A stretch of DNA of 40,648 nt from Sulfurimonas sp. GTDB taxonomy: Bacteria > Campylobacterota > Campylobacteria > Campylobacterales > Sulfurimonadaceae. Positions within the stretch are counted from its first letter, which is position 1. Every line of letters starts with the position of its first letter. Under the pieces are notes generated by a model. It ran no database searches. It was not told the origin of the DNA and worked only from the letters and a program-made list of their open reading frames with translations. The stretch lies in assembly GCA_013791885.1 (NCBI GenBank), contig VMSZ01000039.1:1-40648 (forward strand). Reading direction: 5' to 3'. The position numbers and the translations under genes are program-made. Below are positions 25,552-35,854 of this stretch, piece after piece.

Positions 25552-27555
25552 ATGTCAAAAAAAGAACAGAACAATAATGATAGCAATAATAACTTTTTTA
25601 ATAAAAATCCGCTCATAACGTTTGCCATTTTTTCTATTGTAATTATTTTACTTTTTAAAGTTGTGATAGGAGAGGGTGGCGGTTTGGACGGCTCTGCCGC
25701 TGTAAACGCAAAAACGAAACAGGTAAGCTACTCCGAATTAAAAAACTTAGTCGCTGCTAAAGAAGTGCGAAAAGTAGAAATCGGTCAAACATATATAAAA
25801 GCACTCTCAAGCGACGGAGCTACAGTTTACACAACTAGAATTGTAAAAAATGATTCACAACTTACAGAAGAACTGGATAAACAAAAGATTGAATATGCGG
25901 GATTCAGTGAAACAAATTGGTTTACAGAGATGTTTGGCTGGTTGTTTCCATTTTTAATCATTATCGCTATTTGGATGTTTTTTGCGGGACGTATGCAAAA
26001 AAGCATGGGTGGCGGTATTCTTGGAATGGGTAATTCCAAAAAAATGGTAAATTCAGAAAAACCAAAAACAAAGTTTGATGATGTTGCCGGTGTTGAAGAA
26101 GCTAAAGAAGAAGTACAAGAGATAGTTGACTTTTTAAAATATCCGGCACGCTATGTGGAGATTGGAGCAAAAATACCAAAAGGTGTTCTTTTGGTGGGAA
26201 GTCCGGGAACAGGTAAAACATTACTTGCAAAAGCTGTTGCAGGGGAAGCGGATGTGCCATTTTTCTCAGTAAGCGGTTCAAGTTTCATTGAAATGTTCGT
26301 CGGTGTTGGTGCTGCTCGTGTACGTGATTTATTTGAGCAGGCAAAAAAAGATGCTCCGAGCATAATCTTTATTGATGAGATAGATGCCATAGGTAAAAGC
26401 CGTGCTGCGGGTGCCATGATGGGTGGAAACGACGAAAGAGAACAAACTTTGAATCAACTTCTTGCAGAGATGGACGGTTTTGGTACTGATATTCCCGTTA
26501 TAGTTTTAGCAGCGACAAACAGACCTGAAATTCTTGACCAGGCGCTTATGAGACCGGGACGTTTTGACAGACAGGTTTTGGTTGACAAACCTGACTTTCA
26601 AGGACGTGTAAAAATTCTTAAAGTACATATGCGAAATGTTAAAATGGATGATGACGTTGAGATTGAAGAGATAGCTCGTCTTACAGCTGGTCTTGCCGGA
26701 GCAGATCTTGCAAACGTTATCAATGAAGGGGCTCTTTTAGCGGGTAGAAAAAGCCAAAAAACAGTTAAACAAAGAGATTTGTTTGAAGCAGTTGAACGTG
26801 CTATTGCAGGACTTGCGAAAAAATCCCGCCGTATAAACCCTAAAGAGAAAAAAATAGTAGCGTATCACGAAAGTGGGCATGCTCTTATGGCTGAAACTAC
26901 TGTGGGTGCTAAAAAAGTATCTAAAGTATCTATTGTTCCTCGTGGTCTTGCAGCACTTGGCTATACTTTGAATAAGCCTGAAGAAGATAAGTTCATGATG
27001 CAAAAACATGAATTATGGGCGGAAGTTGACGTACTTCTAGGAGGACGTGCTGCTGAACAAGTTTTCATAGGTGAAATTTCAACCGGTGCCGGAAATGATC
27101 TTGAACGTGCGACAGATATTATTAAATCAATGGTGCAAACCTATGGTATGAGTGATGTAGCTGGACTCATGGTTTTAGAAAAAAGCAGACACTCATTTCT
27201 AAGCGGTGGTCAACAAGCAAGTAGAGAGTACAGCGACAGTATGGCTGAAAAAATGGATGAGTTTATTAAAACTTCACTTCAGCAAAGATATGAAGTTGTT
27301 GTAGCTAGACTTGAAGAGTATAGAGATGCTATTGAGGCTATGGTTGCCTTGCTTTATAAAAAAGAAAATATTGAAGGTTCAGAAGTAAGGGACATTATTA
27401 TAGATTTTGAAAAAGCTAACGGCATGGAGTCTAAAGTGTCTCAAGCAGTCAATGAAATTGAAGAAGAGTTAAAACAAGACGCCACGATGTCCCATAAAAA
27501 AAGTGACATAAAAAATCCATCGGCAGAAGACGGAGAGCAAGAAGATGAGAAATAA
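25552..27555 (+). CDS. ftsH: ATP-dependent zinc metalloprotease FtsH
   Basis: 667 residues, full length. It is a hexameric membrane protease that degrades misfolded membrane proteins and regulatory substrates such as LpxC in other bacteria. Two membrane helices (about 21-39 and 128-146) flank a small periplasmic domain. The AAA+ core has Walker A GSPGTGKT (216-223), Walker B IIFIDEID (271-278) and the second region of homology '[20 protein letters not shown]'. The zinc site is HESGH (439-443). The N-terminus carries an Asn-rich run. The gene overlaps the psd-like gene by 11 bp. Confidence 0.98.
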   Translation: MSKKEQNNNDSNNNFFNKNPLITFAIFSIVIILLFKVVIGEGGGLDGSAAVNAKTKQVSYSELKNLVAAKEVRKVEIGQTYIKALSSDGATVYTTRIVKNDSQLTEELDKQKIEYAGFSETNWFTEMFGWLFPFLIIIAIWMFFAGRMQKSMGGGILGMGNSKKMVNSEKPKTKFDDVAGVEEAKEEVQEIVDFLKYPARYVEIGAKIPKGVLLVGSPGTGKTLLAKAVAGEADVPFFSVSGSSFIEMFVGVGAARVRDLFEQAKKDAPSIIFIDEIDAIGKSRAAGAMMGGNDEREQTLNQLLAEMDGFGTDIPVIVLAATNRPEILDQALMRPGRFDRQVLVDKPDFQGRVKILKVHMRNVKMDDDVEIEEIARLTAGLAGADLANVINEGALLAGRKSQKTVKQRDLFEAVERAIAGLAKKSRRINPKEKKIVAYHESGHALMAETTVGAKKVSKVSIVPRGLAALGYTLNKPEEDKFMMQKHELWAEVDVLLGGRAAEQVFIGEISTGAGNDLERATDIIKSMVQTYGMSDVAGLMVLEKSRHSFLSGGQQASREYSDSMAEKMDEFIKTSLQQRYEVVVARLEEYRDAIEAMVALLYKKENIEGSEVRDIIIDFEKANGMESKVSQAVNEIEEELKQDATMSHKKSDIKNPSAEDGEQEDEK

Positions 27556-28177
27556 TCTTTTACCGGTTTTAAAAGAGGGTTGGAATTTTATAGCTTGGGC
27601 GTTTGCTCTGTTTGTGATTTTTGCATTACTTGATTGTGAAATATTAGAATTTTTATCTTTTGTTGCGTTTGCAGCTTTAATTTATCTTTACAGAAATCCG
27701 GAAAGAGAGTTGCCTTTATTCCAAAACTCTAGCGTAACAAGCCCCGTAGATGGAACAGTCCTTTCCATTGAAGAGCTTGAAGATAGTGAGTATGGATATA
27801 AGATAGAAATAGAGAGCGATTTCTCAAATGTTGCTGTTTTACGTGTACCAATGAGCTCTGTTTTAAATGAAATAGAACATGTACAAGGGACGAGACTTTC
27901 AAAAAAGAGTCCGCTTTTTTCGAAAACAAATGAAAATACACGATTGGTATTTGAAAACATTGATGGTAATAAAGTCAAAATTGTTCATACATGCAAACAA
28001 AGTTTTGACGGCATACATACTGATATTATAAAAGCGCAAAATTTACCACAATCTTACAGATACGGAACGATGATTAATGGGGTTACTACACTTTATCTGC
28101 CTAGAAATTTCAGATTAAACATTAATGTTGCAAATGAACTTAGTGCTTCTGAAACACTGATAGGGTACTTTTCATAA
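27545..28177 (+). CDS. phosphatidylserine decarboxylase-related protein
   Basis: 210 residues, the short PSD-like class. A hydrophobic N-terminal segment ('FIAWAFALFVIFALLDCEI', then 'FLSFVAFAALIYLYRNPER') anchors it. The conserved 'SPVDGTVLSIEE' and 'RVPMSSVLNEIEHVQG' blocks match the PSD-related family, and the next gene is pssA, giving a phosphatidylserine to phosphatidylethanolamine context. At the expected self-cleavage position the usual Gly-Ser appears as Gly-Thr ('YRYGTMINGVTTLYLP'), so formation of a pyruvoyl group is doubtful. It may be inactive, use an unusual maturation, or act only with a second PSD elsewhere. The position between ftsH and pssA is conserved in Campylobacterota. 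Confidence 0.82.
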   Translation: MRNNLLPVLKEGWNFIAWAFALFVIFALLDCEILEFLSFVAFAALIYLYRNPERELPLFQNSSVTSPVDGTVLSIEELEDSEYGYKIEIESDFSNVAVLRVPMSSVLNEIEHVQGTRLSKKSPLFSKTNENTRLVFENIDGNKVKIVHTCKQSFDGIHTDIIKAQNLPQSYRYGTMINGVTTLYLPRNFRLNINVANELSASETLIGYFS

Positions 28178-28181
28178 AAAA

Positions 28182-28907
28182 ATGAAAAAATCCCCTTCAA
28201 ACCTCCTTTATATACTTCCTAATTTTTTTACCGCTTCATCTATTTTTTCCGGTGTTTTCAGTATGATAAGTGCCGTTGATGGAGATTTTACAAAAGCTGC
28301 CTGGCTCATCATGCTTGCACTCATCTTTGATGGCCTTGACGGAAGAGTCGCAAGGCTTACAAACACTTGCTCAAAGTTTGGTATAGAGTTTGATTCACTC
28401 GCAGACGTTGTTGCGTTTGGAGTAGCTCCTGCACTGCTTATATATCTTTTTATAGGGCATGAATTTGGAAGATTCGGCATAGTTGTCTCTGCTTTATTTG
28501 TCATGTTTGGAGCTATTAGACTCGCACGGTTTAATGTGATGACTTCTCACAGCGAGCCTTCTGTATTTATAGGTATTCCTATCCCTACAGCAGCTGTTTT
28601 TATCTCATTGCTCGTTTTACTTTTTGAAAAGTACAACATGAAATTAGAGTATGGAATTTCTATTTTGATTTTTGCTATTTTAGTGTCTCTTTTAATGGTA
28701 AGCAATATAAGATATCCAAGTTTCAAAAAAATTGATTTTACGCCAAAGCATGTTATGAAGCTTTTTGTATTTATTCTGTTTCTTGCTTTGAGTGTGTTTG
28801 TGTTTCCGATTGAGGGTTTTACTCTTTTATTTGTGGGTTACATCTTATATGGACCGTTAAGAATTTTAGTACTTTTTGTGAAGTTTCTACTTAAAACAAA
28901 GAGATAA
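28182..28907 (+). CDS. pssA: CDP-diacylglycerol-serine O-phosphatidyltransferase
   Basis: 241 residues, a membrane CDP-alcohol phosphatidyltransferase of the type II PssA class. It makes phosphatidylserine from CDP-diacylglycerol and serine. The family motif D-G-x2-A-R-x8-G-x3-D-x3-D is seen as 'FDGLDGRVARLTNTCSKFG' followed by 'IEFDSLADVVAFG'. About seven hydrophobic helices are visible. It is the last gene of the long plus-strand cluster, 4 bp after the psd-like gene, and its stop codon lies within the terminator hairpin. Confidence 0.96.
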   Translation: MKKSPSNLLYILPNFFTASSIFSGVFSMISAVDGDFTKAAWLIMLALIFDGLDGRVARLTNTCSKFGIEFDSLADVVAFGVAPALLIYLFIGHEFGRFGIVVSALFVMFGAIRLARFNVMTSHSEPSVFIGIPIPTAAVFISLLVLLFEKYNMKLEYGISILIFAILVSLLMVSNIRYPSFKKIDFTPKHVMKLFVFILFLALSVFVFPIEGFTLLFVGYILYGPLRILVLFVKFLLKTKR

Positions 28908-28915
28908 GCTCTTTG
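28897..28915. terminator. shared terminator between pssA and the TPR gene
   Basis: A perfect 7-bp stem CAAAGAG/CTCTTTG with a 5-nt loop overlaps the pssA stop codon. It is followed on the plus strand by CTAATTTTCTTT and on the minus strand by GTTTTAAG, so it can end both convergent transcripts, better on the plus side. Confidence 0.65.
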
Positions 28916-31267
28916 CTAATTTTCTTTACTTTGCTTCTCAAAGAGAAGTTTATCTACGTCAATTTCAAAATCAAAATATTCTGAGACGAAACCATTGTCT
29001 CCAATTTTGGAGAGCTGTATATTGGCACCTTCATTGTTTTGCACTTCCATGTATAAAAGACCAAGGGCATAGCGGCTCTCTAAAAAGTTTGTGTCTTTCA
29101 TTTTGGAGAGTTCTAAAAGTGCAATAGCATTTTCATGATGTTCAGCTGCGGTTGAAGCTACGGCACCTAAAAACAGTGTGAGTGCATCTCTGACTTTATA
29201 TTCATCAATAAGGTTGTTATAGAGTGTATAGGACTCTTCGTAAGCTTTGTCATAGAGTGACGCCAGAGCAAGTGCGCTGGTAATTTCTTGTGTATTTCTA
29301 TCACTAGAAGCAAGAGCTTTTTTTAACTCTTCTCTCAAAAAGTAAAGTTTCCCAATAAAAAGATTTTGCTGGACATATAAATATCTTGTAATATAGGGTC
29401 CATAATATAAATCTTCAAAGTTGAATTTTTGTTCTTTGAGATAATTTAATGATTTATTTGCATACTCTTTAGCTTTTAAATTACCATAATGGGTATCAAT
29501 ATACATCATATGCGGAAGAATATCCTCCGGCAATAAAAGAGTGAGTTTCAAAGCAGAACTTTGAGCAGCATCAAGTTTATTTATATTGAGTCCAAGAATT
29601 ACATCAAGAGCAAGATAAAGCGGTTGTTGTTCATACTTTCTGTCAAACCATTCTATCGAAGAAAGCATATTATTATCTGCAATGTTAAGCAATGTTTTAT
29701 AGAGTACAATCTCTTCATTCTGTGCTTCATTCATGACAGAGTCTTTAACAATAGAAGCTAACTTAGAGCTGTCTTTACCTATAAGTTGGCTTGTCATAAT
29801 AGCGAAGATACCCGAAAGATAGTTTTTTGCATCAAGATGGTAGGAACGTACGAAGTGAGCCTGTGCGTTTACCATATCACCAAGTTGAGCATAGGTTAAG
29901 GCAAGATTGTAGTGTAATATGGAGTGTTTAGGTTGTATTTCTACCAATTTCTGGAGCGCTTCGTTAGCTTCTCTTGTTTGAAAATCAAGTGCTTTTTTTA
30001 TTGCTTTTGTAATGCCATAATTGACATTCGATGATGATGCCCCGGTCTGAAGGTACTCTTTAGCGGCACCTATATTGTCAATGTAAATATTTGCCGTACC
30101 CTTTCTGATGTAGTTAATGGTTTGATTCGCATTAAAAACTTTATAGGGTGAGAAATAAAAAATTTTCTGATAGATAGTAGATTTTGAATTTTCTATTTTT
30201 TCTCTGTAGTGATTTTGTGCTTTTAGCGGATCAAAAATAGCATCTTTAAGTTTTACTCTAAGCGGGTAGTGCTTGTAGACCTCTTCGGGAAACATATCAG
30301 TTGCATTTTTTATCTCATTACTTCCGGAGCTCACTCTTCCGGCTTTAATCTTAACAAGTCCAAGGGCTAGTTGAGATTTGACAGGTTCTATATTCTTTAT
30401 AATCGACTCTTCTAAATGGTTTATTGCAAGAGCATAATCTCCAACTCTTGCATAAAGTAAAGCTATGCTGAAATCGTCTAGATAATTGAATTCTTTTTCA
30501 ATTGCTTCAAGCGCCTCATAATCATTTCCAAAAAGAGCATCTATTTTGGCACTTAAATGTTTCTGTACATTTGGGTACTCTTGTGAGCTGGGATTTTTAA
30601 GTGCGCTGAGTGCTTCAAGATAATTTCCTTTATAGTAGCTGATGAGAGCATAGTAGTAAGAGTATAAAGGAGAATCCTGTTCGTACGCGAGGTAGGCATG
30701 GGCAAGATCTATATAGTATTTGAAATTCTCGGGATTGTTTAAATGCAAAGAACAAACAGCTGCGTTTATGGCACTTACACACCTTTTTTCATCGTTTTGT
30801 ATTGCTTTTTGAAAGGTTGAAAATGCTTGTTCGTATTGCTTGTCTTTGAGTTGTGCTACACCGAGATTATATTGAGAGATAGCTTCGCTATACAGAGCAA
30901 TTTTTTCATATAAAAAAAGAGCTTCTTGTTTGGAGCCGCTAGAGTAAAGATAATTCGCCTTGGCTATCATATTTTCAAGTTGACTTGGTTCAATTGGAAT
31001 GGTATTGTTTTGTTCGAGTTTTTCTTCGATAAAGCTCATAGAGAGTGGACTTTCCACCGCAGATTTTTTAAAAACAAGAAGAAGAACAAAGGCAATTATG
31101 AGCAAGAGAACAATAAGAGCAACACCAATAATGATAATTTTTTTCTTTTTAGCGTCATCCTCGGACTCTGAGGAGTTTCTATTAGCTTCATGAATATCGG
31201 AAATGTTATCAAATGCAGCGGCTTCGTTGTCTTCAATGATAATTATATCTTCTTGTGGCTCTGCCAT
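28916..31267 (-). CDS. membrane-anchored TPR-repeat protein
   Basis: 783 residues from the ATG at 31267, which has AAGGG five nt upstream; a GTG two codons earlier is less likely. An acidic N-terminus ('EDIIIIEDNEAAAF') precedes one membrane helix (about 43-67, in 'KKIIIIGVALIVLLLIIAFV'). The rest, probably periplasmic, is a long array of TPR-like helix pairs, for example 'SQYNLGVAQLKDKQYEQAFS' and 'ILHYNLALTYAQLGDMVNAQ'. No enzyme motif is present. TPR arrays act as protein-binding scaffolds. The partner is unknown. It is monocistronic, converging with pssA. Confidence 0.85.
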   Translation of the reverse strand: MAEPQEDIIIIEDNEAAAFDNISDIHEANRNSSESEDDAKKKKIIIIGVALIVLLLIIAFVLLLVFKKSAVESPLSMSFIEEKLEQNNTIPIEPSQLENMIAKANYLYSSGSKQEALFLYEKIALYSEAISQYNLGVAQLKDKQYEQAFSTFQKAIQNDEKRCVSAINAAVCSLHLNNPENFKYYIDLAHAYLAYEQDSPLYSYYYALISYYKGNYLEALSALKNPSSQEYPNVQKHLSAKIDALFGNDYEALEAIEKEFNYLDDFSIALLYARVGDYALAINHLEESIIKNIEPVKSQLALGLVKIKAGRVSSGSNEIKNATDMFPEEVYKHYPLRVKLKDAIFDPLKAQNHYREKIENSKSTIYQKIFYFSPYKVFNANQTINYIRKGTANIYIDNIGAAKEYLQTGASSSNVNYGITKAIKKALDFQTREANEALQKLVEIQPKHSILHYNLALTYAQLGDMVNAQAHFVRSYHLDAKNYLSGIFAIMTSQLIGKDSSKLASIVKDSVMNEAQNEEIVLYKTLLNIADNNMLSSIEWFDRKYEQQPLYLALDVILGLNINKLDAAQSSALKLTLLLPEDILPHMMYIDTHYGNLKAKEYANKSLNYLKEQKFNFEDLYYGPYITRYLYVQQNLFIGKLYFLREELKKALASSDRNTQEITSALALASLYDKAYEESYTLYNNLIDEYKVRDALTLFLGAVASTAAEHHENAIALLELSKMKDTNFLESRYALGLLYMEVQNNEGANIQLSKIGDNGFVSEYFDFEIDVDKLLFEKQSKEN

Positions 31268-31390
31268 TCGCACCCTTGCTACAATTTTAAGTAATAGTAT
31301 TTAAGCAAAAAAGATACCATTGTTTTTGTAAGATTTTACAATAATTGCTACGCTTAAGCAAGAATTTGATGAGATTTACTATCTGTAACT

Positions 31391-31413
31391 TAGTATTGGT
31401 TGAATCAATACTA
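31391..31413. promoter_or_regulatory. inverted repeat upstream of the energy-taxis pair
   Basis: A perfect 8-bp inverted repeat, TAGTATTG (31391-31398) and CAATACTA (31406-31413), with a 7-nt spacer. It lies 22 bp upstream of the -10 box of the cetB-like gene, where an activator or repressor could bind. It is not followed by a T-run, so it is not a terminator. Confidence 0.4.
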
Positions 31414-31435
31414 CAAATTATTAAAACTTATAGAA

Positions 31436-31441
31436 TATAAT
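31436..31441 (+). promoter_or_regulatory. -10 box for the cetB-cetA-like operon
   Basis: TATAAT within an AT-rich tract, about 70 bp before the ATG at 31511, leaving a leader with an AAAAAGGAA ribosome binding site. Confidence 0.45.
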
Positions 31442-31510
31442 GTAAAAATTGTGATATCATACACGAATTTTCAAAACCGTACCTAAAAATACAAAAAGGA
31501 ACTTTTTCGC

Positions 31511-31894
31511 ATGCAAGAGTATATTTTAAAAAGTGACGACTTTCTCGTCTCCCAAACTGACGAGAAAGGGATAATTAAATTTGCAAATGATGATTTTTGC
31601 AAAGTGGCCGGATATACACTCGAAGAATTAGTCGGACAGCCGCACAGCGTAGTACGCCATAGCGATATGCCAAAGGCTGCGTTTAAGGATTTGTGGGAGA
31701 CTGTAAAGTCTGACAAGATTTGGACAGGATACGTAAAAAACAGAACAAAAGACGGTGGTTATTACTGGGTTTTCGCAACAGTATTTCCAAAATATGATAC
31801 AGCAACAAAAGAAAGATCCTATATCTCTTGCAGAAGAAAGCCCTCTGCAACTGAGATTCAAGAGATTCAAGAACTCTACAAAACAATGAGATAA
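31511..31894 (+). CDS. single PAS-domain protein, CetB/Aer-like
   Basis: 127 residues, one PAS domain and little else. The sequence '[35 protein letters not shown]' and '[26 protein letters not shown]' is closely Aer-like. The conserved Trp and 'VRHSDMP' segment are typical of FAD-binding PAS sensors that report redox or respiratory state. There is no membrane or signalling domain, so the output must come from a partner. The next gene, 11 bp downstream, is a receptor without a periplasmic sensor, giving the split arrangement of Campylobacter jejuni CetB and CetA. FAD binding is inferred. Confidence 0.88.
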   Translation: MQEYILKSDDFLVSQTDEKGIIKFANDDFCKVAGYTLEELVGQPHSVVRHSDMPKAAFKDLWETVKSDKIWTGYVKNRTKDGGYYWVFATVFPKYDTATKERSYISCRRKPSATEIQEIQELYKTMR

Positions 31895-31905
31895 GGAAGA
31901 GATAT

Positions 31906-33018
31906 ATGAACAATATTCAAAAAAACATTATACTGGCAGTATTATTTACAGTCTTAATTGCGGCACTTTTTTTAACTAGCTCTACCATCATCCATGTTGT
32001 TTTAGCACTTATAGCTTTTGGAGCAAGTATTGGTCTTCAAATGTTTCAAATAACTTCAGAGAAAAACGTAAAACTTTTGGATGAACTTTTAGAGCTTTTA
32101 GAGTTTAAAAGAAATAAAATAAAACTCAATGAGTCTACGGAAGATAAACTGGAAATAGGTTTGAACCATCTAGTCAAACAGTACCAAAACAGTGTCCTGG
32201 AAGATACGCAAGTTGCAGGAGAGATGGTTCTCTTAGCAGATAGAGTTTCAAAGGGCCATTACTCTTGCCGAGTGACAGCGGATACGAAAACACCTTATGT
32301 CCATGTGTTAAGAAACAGTATGAATAATATGATTCACTCTTCTGAGAAGAATCTTGAAAATGCCATTGTTACTTTACAAAATTTTTCTCAAGGTAATTTT
32401 AATGCAAGAAGCATTATCAATGTTGAAGCAAAGATGGCTGACTTGCTTAATAATATTAATCAACTAGGAAAGTCCCTTCAAGATATGGAGCAAAACAACA
32501 AAGAGTCTCAAGCTAAGATTGTTGACTCATCAAGTAAGCTAAACCATACTATCGGCAACATTACAAATACAACCATTATTGAGCTTAAAAACATGATAAA
32601 TAAAGCAGTAGAGCGCATACATGAAGTCTCTGCAAAAGAAAATGAGATGGTCGGAAATCTCCAAGTTCTGGTAACTAATGCGAATGATACTAAAGCTATT
32701 CTATCTACAATCGGTGATATTGCAAACCAGACGAACCTTCTTGCGCTAAACGCAGCAATTGAGGCTGCTCGTGCAGGTGAACATGGCCGTGGATTTGCTG
32801 TTGTTGCAGATGAAGTAAGAAAACTTGCAGAGATTACACAAAAAAGTTTGGCTGAGATATCTGCTACGACAAACGTTCTTATTCAATCAATTTCTGAGAG
32901 CTCAGATTCTTTAAATAGCAACGCTAATGAGGTCAACAATATCTCTGAAGAGGTCAATAAAATCAGCGAAAAAATTGATGAAATCATTGATACGTTAAAT
33001 ACCCTGGCAGAAGCTTAA
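31906..33018 (+). CDS. methyl-accepting chemotaxis protein without sensor domain, CetA-like
   Basis: 370 residues, short for a receptor. Two close hydrophobic helices at about 7-24 and 27-46 form a membrane hairpin with almost no periplasmic loop. A linker and HAMP-like region ('[20 protein letters not shown]') is followed by a signalling domain. The hairpin tip that contacts CheA/CheW is intact: '[21 protein letters not shown]' overlapping '[17 protein letters not shown]'. Without a ligand domain, it must take input from the upstream PAS protein, as in CetA. An AAGGAAGAG element precedes the ATG. Confidence 0.9.
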   Translation: MNNIQKNIILAVLFTVLIAALFLTSSTIIHVVLALIAFGASIGLQMFQITSEKNVKLLDELLELLEFKRNKIKLNESTEDKLEIGLNHLVKQYQNSVLEDTQVAGEMVLLADRVSKGHYSCRVTADTKTPYVHVLRNSMNNMIHSSEKNLENAIVTLQNFSQGNFNARSIINVEAKMADLLNNINQLGKSLQDMEQNNKESQAKIVDSSSKLNHTIGNITNTTIIELKNMINKAVERIHEVSAKENEMVGNLQVLVTNANDTKAILSTIGDIANQTNLLALNAAIEAARAGEHGRGFAVVADEVRKLAEITQKSLAEISATTNVLIQSISESSDSLNSNANEVNNISEEVNKISEKIDEIIDTLNTLAEA

Positions 33019-33081
33019 GGTGTTTGCTTTAGAATAATTTATCAGTAACTCAAAGAGTTAATTTGAAATGTTAGGAAAAGA

Positions 33082-33477
33082 ATGAAATTAAGCTTTAACT
33101 TAGAGGACGCAAGCCAAGTTGCTATCGGTGCTTTTGTTTTAGCTGTTCCGATTTCATTCTCTGAAGAGGCTTGGAAGTTAGGTGAAACGCTTCCTTTCGC
33201 TAATCTCTTGCTAGTATTTATTTTATCTCTATTATTCTTAGGTATTTTCGCATATGAAAGCGTATTTCAAGGTAATATTAAAGACAGAATCCCTGCTTTT
33301 TTGTGGCGTATAGCTATCGCTTATACAATTACAGCCATAGTTGTTTGCTTAGTGCTGCTTTCATTAGATAAATTCCCCTTGCTTACAGATACACTTGTTG
33401 CGTTTAAACGACTGATAGTAATTGCAATGCCTGCTTCTATGGGTGCTATCATTGTAGATAGCTTTGATAAAGAGTAA
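33082..33477 (+). CDS. DUF2391 integral membrane protein
   Basis: 131 residues with four hydrophobic helices: '[19 protein letters not shown]', '[19 protein letters not shown]', '[20 protein letters not shown]' and '[18 protein letters not shown]'. The '[18 protein letters not shown]' start and '[17 protein letters not shown]' end are what I recall of DUF2391 (TIGR02587-type) proteins. Their function is not known. It follows the CetA-like gene by 63 bp. It is the last clearly core gene before the accessory region at serS. Confidence 0.8.
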   Translation: MKLSFNLEDASQVAIGAFVLAVPISFSEEAWKLGETLPFANLLLVFILSLLFLGIFAYESVFQGNIKDRIPAFLWRIAIAYTITAIVVCLVLLSLDKFPLLTDTLVAFKRLIVIAMPASMGAIIVDSFDKE

Positions 33478-33617
33478 ACGTCTGATAATAACATTAACGA
33501 TTCATTGGTCTGCGTTTAAGACAATTTTATATTCATTATCGATAAACCCAACTCGAAAAGCAGCCACTTCAATGACAGCATGAATAGTTGCCGAGTTTAT
33601 TTCAAAGTCCAAAATTA

Positions 33618-33887
33618 TTATTTACTATTCTCATTATTAAGTACAAACCAATTTTTCTCATTACCAGCTGGCGCATCTTTTTTACTTGTCGCATCCATTA
33701 GTTGTTTCATTACAGTAGCATTTTTCATGATTTTACTTATGGGCTCTATTTGAGATAAATTAACATCTATTTTGGTATTTGATTTTGAAGTTTGAGTTTT
33801 ATTGAGTGGTTCTATTTCAATCCACTTCTCATTTGCTGATATTTTTACAGTGATAAATATTAGTAGTACAAGCGACATCATTTTCAT
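33618..33887 (-). CDS. small exported hypothetical protein
   Basis: 89 residues with a likely Sec signal (MKMMSLVLLIFITVKISA, cleavage before NEKW). The mature part is polar, rich in Lys, Asn and Thr ('LNKTQTSKSNTKIDVNLSQ'), ending 'KKDAPAGNEKNWFVLNNENSK'. I do not recognise a family. No clear ribosome binding site precedes the ATG, so it is a weaker gene call. It lies at the left edge of the accessory region, next to the first serS fragment, and may belong to that region or be an old core gene. Confidence 0.5.
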   Translation of the reverse strand: MKMMSLVLLIFITVKISANEKWIEIEPLNKTQTSKSNTKIDVNLSQIEPISKIMKNATVMKQLMDATSKKDAPAGNEKNWFVLNNENSK

Positions 33888-34042
33888 AACGACATCATAT
33901 CAAGATAGTATTTAATTCATCGTATTAGTCTATCGCAAGCGGAGAGTTGTGACACACTATAAAAATTGAAGTATCAAATAAATATTATGGCGCTTGTTGT
34001 CTCTTCAACTCAATGAATTTGCAGTAATTTAAAATTTTGAGT

Positions 34043-34126
34043 AAAGAAGAGCCGTTCAGCGTGTGAACAAGCGTGTTTTGTTTTCCGTTTTTAAAACGTA
34101 TTTTGCGCGTTTTGCTTTAAAGTCTC
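34043..34126 (-). pseudogene. serS internal fragment (copy 1)
   Basis: On the minus strand this reads as part of seryl-tRNA synthetase near its C-terminus, equivalent to '[18 protein letters not shown]' and '[10 protein letters not shown]' of the intact gene. It differs by a one-base deletion in the 'RAKIRF' region that breaks the frame, and by several substitutions. It includes the shared core (34046-34098) plus about 28 bp of the upstream serS body, but not the last ~35 codons. It is therefore a degraded remnant of serS, not a gene. Confidence 0.8.
34046..34098 (-). repeat. serS core direct repeat, copy 1
   Basis: About 53 bp matching the same core at 37926-37978 and in the intact serS at 39275-39327, all in the same orientation. 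The stretch GTGTGAACAAGCGT is identical in all three. Probable attachment-site remnant. Confidence 0.7.
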
Positions 34127-34225
34127 CTGCTCTGAGAGGGGTTTAACTTGGATTAATTACAAAGGGAGTAAAATTTATTTGGTTTTTAAATAATCAATCT
34201 CTTTAGAGAGATAGGATGGCTTTAT

Positions 34226-35854
34226 ATGGAAAATTCCATTAAACGGTTTTCGGTTTTGTTTTCACTCTTCTTAGGTACTTTTTGCTATGCAGACATAAAT
34301 ATTGAGATTAACAATGCTCACTTATTGCTCTACCAAGGCAAGTATACACAAGCCGAACAAGCTTATACCCAACTTATGATCCCGGCCGCTGATGAGTTTA
34401 TTGTCGGTGCTGTTTTGGTTGATACACTCCATATTAACAGAGCCATCGCGCGATTGGTACAACACAAAATAGAGCTTGCAAATGAAGATATCGAAATGGC
34501 TTTTCATCCCAAAAGCAGCTTTATGTATGATGACTCCGGGTATATGTTGCGCGCTAGAGTGCGTTTAATGCAAGGAGATGTAAAAGGCGCTTTAGAGGAC
34601 TATGACCAGCAAATTAAAAATTCTGAAAAAGGGTCGCTCAATGGATATCGTTTTGCTTCGGGCATGGCACAACGCGCTTGGGCACATCTTGTACTAGGGG
34701 AAGCAGAAGCGGCAAAAAATGACTTTCTCACCGCAATTTCTACTGATACAAAAATTTTGGGAATGGATCCTAATCCTCTGCAAAAACCTTTTTGGCAAGC
34801 CGTCGTCAATGAGGTCGTGCCTTTAGTTGAAAAAAAAGACAGCACAGCTATCTATCAAACAATCGATGCAATTTTGCAAAGGCAAAATATCAAGGCATAT
34901 CCATTTTCCGCGTCCGCCAGTATTGAGCAGAAAAACTTTGCCAATACAATCTTGCTCTATGAAATCTACGGTCCGGCTTTTCTTTTAAGAGAAAAAGCCC
35001 AGCAAGAAAAAATGAAAATGCACCGTGAAAATGTCAGCACACTCTTCAGTTCAGCTCAACAAGCACTTTTAAAAGGGGATAAACAGGGTGCTTTTGTCTT
35101 ATTTGTGAATGCTTTTAAAAGTGCCGTCAATGAGGATAGAGCGAGTCGTGACAGTGCTCTGCAAGGTATTTCGGGACTTTTTAATTCCGGCTTTACTCCA
35201 CCGTTAATGAATGAAAAAGCACGCCGTCTTGCAATTGAAGCACAGGTGGTGGCTCAAGAGAAGAATTACCAAGAAGCTATTCAGATTTACTGGAGAGCCA
35301 TTAACGAAGCACCTTGGGTAGCTAATCTGCATTATGACTATGCATTGCTTATTGCAGAAGCAGCGCAAACGCAGGATGACTTTAACACGGCTATCGTTGA
35401 AATGAAGCGTTTTATTATGCTTTCAAAAAACAGTGCAGAAACGAGAGAAGCACAGGACCGCATCTACTTATGGGAAATAAAACGCAATAGAAAAGTTGCT
35501 CCAAATCCAGTCCCGCAACCTCATGTAGTAAGTAGTGCAACAGCAGGTGCTAGTGATTGTTTTATTGCAACTGCCGCTTATGGTTCGTTTTTAGATCCAC
35601 ATGTTCTGACATTGCGAGTATTCCGTGACCAGTATCTTTTAACTAATTCTCCTGGACAATGGCTGGTGGAACACTATTATCACTATTCACCTTCTATTGC
35701 TGATATCATCAGAGAAAATGAGTGGTTACGCATGATTGTACGAATTGTCCTGACACCGATTATTTTTAGTATAGAGTATCCTTTGATGATTCTTCTTGTT
35801 TTGTTGTCGATACTGTCATTTAAAAAAACAAGACAATGGTCTCTCCTCCGATGA
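34226..35854 (+). CDS. TPR-like protein with CFI-box C-terminal domain
   Basis: 542 residues. A signal peptide (about 1-23, '[16 protein letters not shown]') is followed by TPR-like helical repeats ('[20 protein letters not shown]' and, later, '[20 protein letters not shown]'). A spacer with Pro residues leads to '[18 protein letters not shown]', the CFI box, then '[20 protein letters not shown]', '[12 protein letters not shown]' and a final membrane helix at about 506-532 ending in basic residues. This C-terminal module is known as the CFI-box-CTERM domain and has no established function, though a sorting or processing role has been suggested. It is the first of three genes with overlapping ends. 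Flanking serS fragments mark it as accessory. Confidence 0.85.
   Translation: MENSIKRFSVLFSLFLGTFCYADINIEINNAHLLLYQGKYTQAEQAYTQLMIPAADEFIVGAVLVDTLHINRAIARLVQHKIELANEDIEMAFHPKSSFMYDDSGYMLRARVRLMQGDVKGALEDYDQQIKNSEKGSLNGYRFASGMAQRAWAHLVLGEAEAAKNDFLTAISTDTKILGMDPNPLQKPFWQAVVNEVVPLVEKKDSTAIYQTIDAILQRQNIKAYPFSASASIEQKNFANTILLYEIYGPAFLLREKAQQEKMKMHRENVSTLFSSAQQALLKGDKQGAFVLFVNAFKSAVNEDRASRDSALQGISGLFNSGFTPPLMNEKARRLAIEAQVVAQEKNYQEAIQIYWRAINEAPWVANLHYDYALLIAEAAQTQDDFNTAIVEMKRFIMLSKNSAETREAQDRIYLWEIKRNRKVAPNPVPQPHVVSSATAGASDCFIATAAYGSFLDPHVLTLRVFRDQYLLTNSPGQWLVEHYYHYSPSIADIIRENEWLRMIVRIVLTPIIFSIEYPLMILLVLLSILSFKKTRQWSLLR

Larger units (their letters stand above)
33888..34225. other. 338-bp non-coding stretch at the left edge of the serS-linked region
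   Basis: No plausible gene in either strand. It holds the short serS fragment at 34043-34126. The remainder is AT-rich, with no clear -10 box or terminator that I can defend upstream of the CFI-box operon. Confidence 0.7.

Noticed and set aside
33481-33612. About 36 open codons on the minus strand ending '...FRVGFIDNEYKIVLNADQ' before a stop, possibly a gene remnant
   Set aside because: No start codon or matching family that I recognise; too short to call, though it sits at the island edge and may be decayed sequence.
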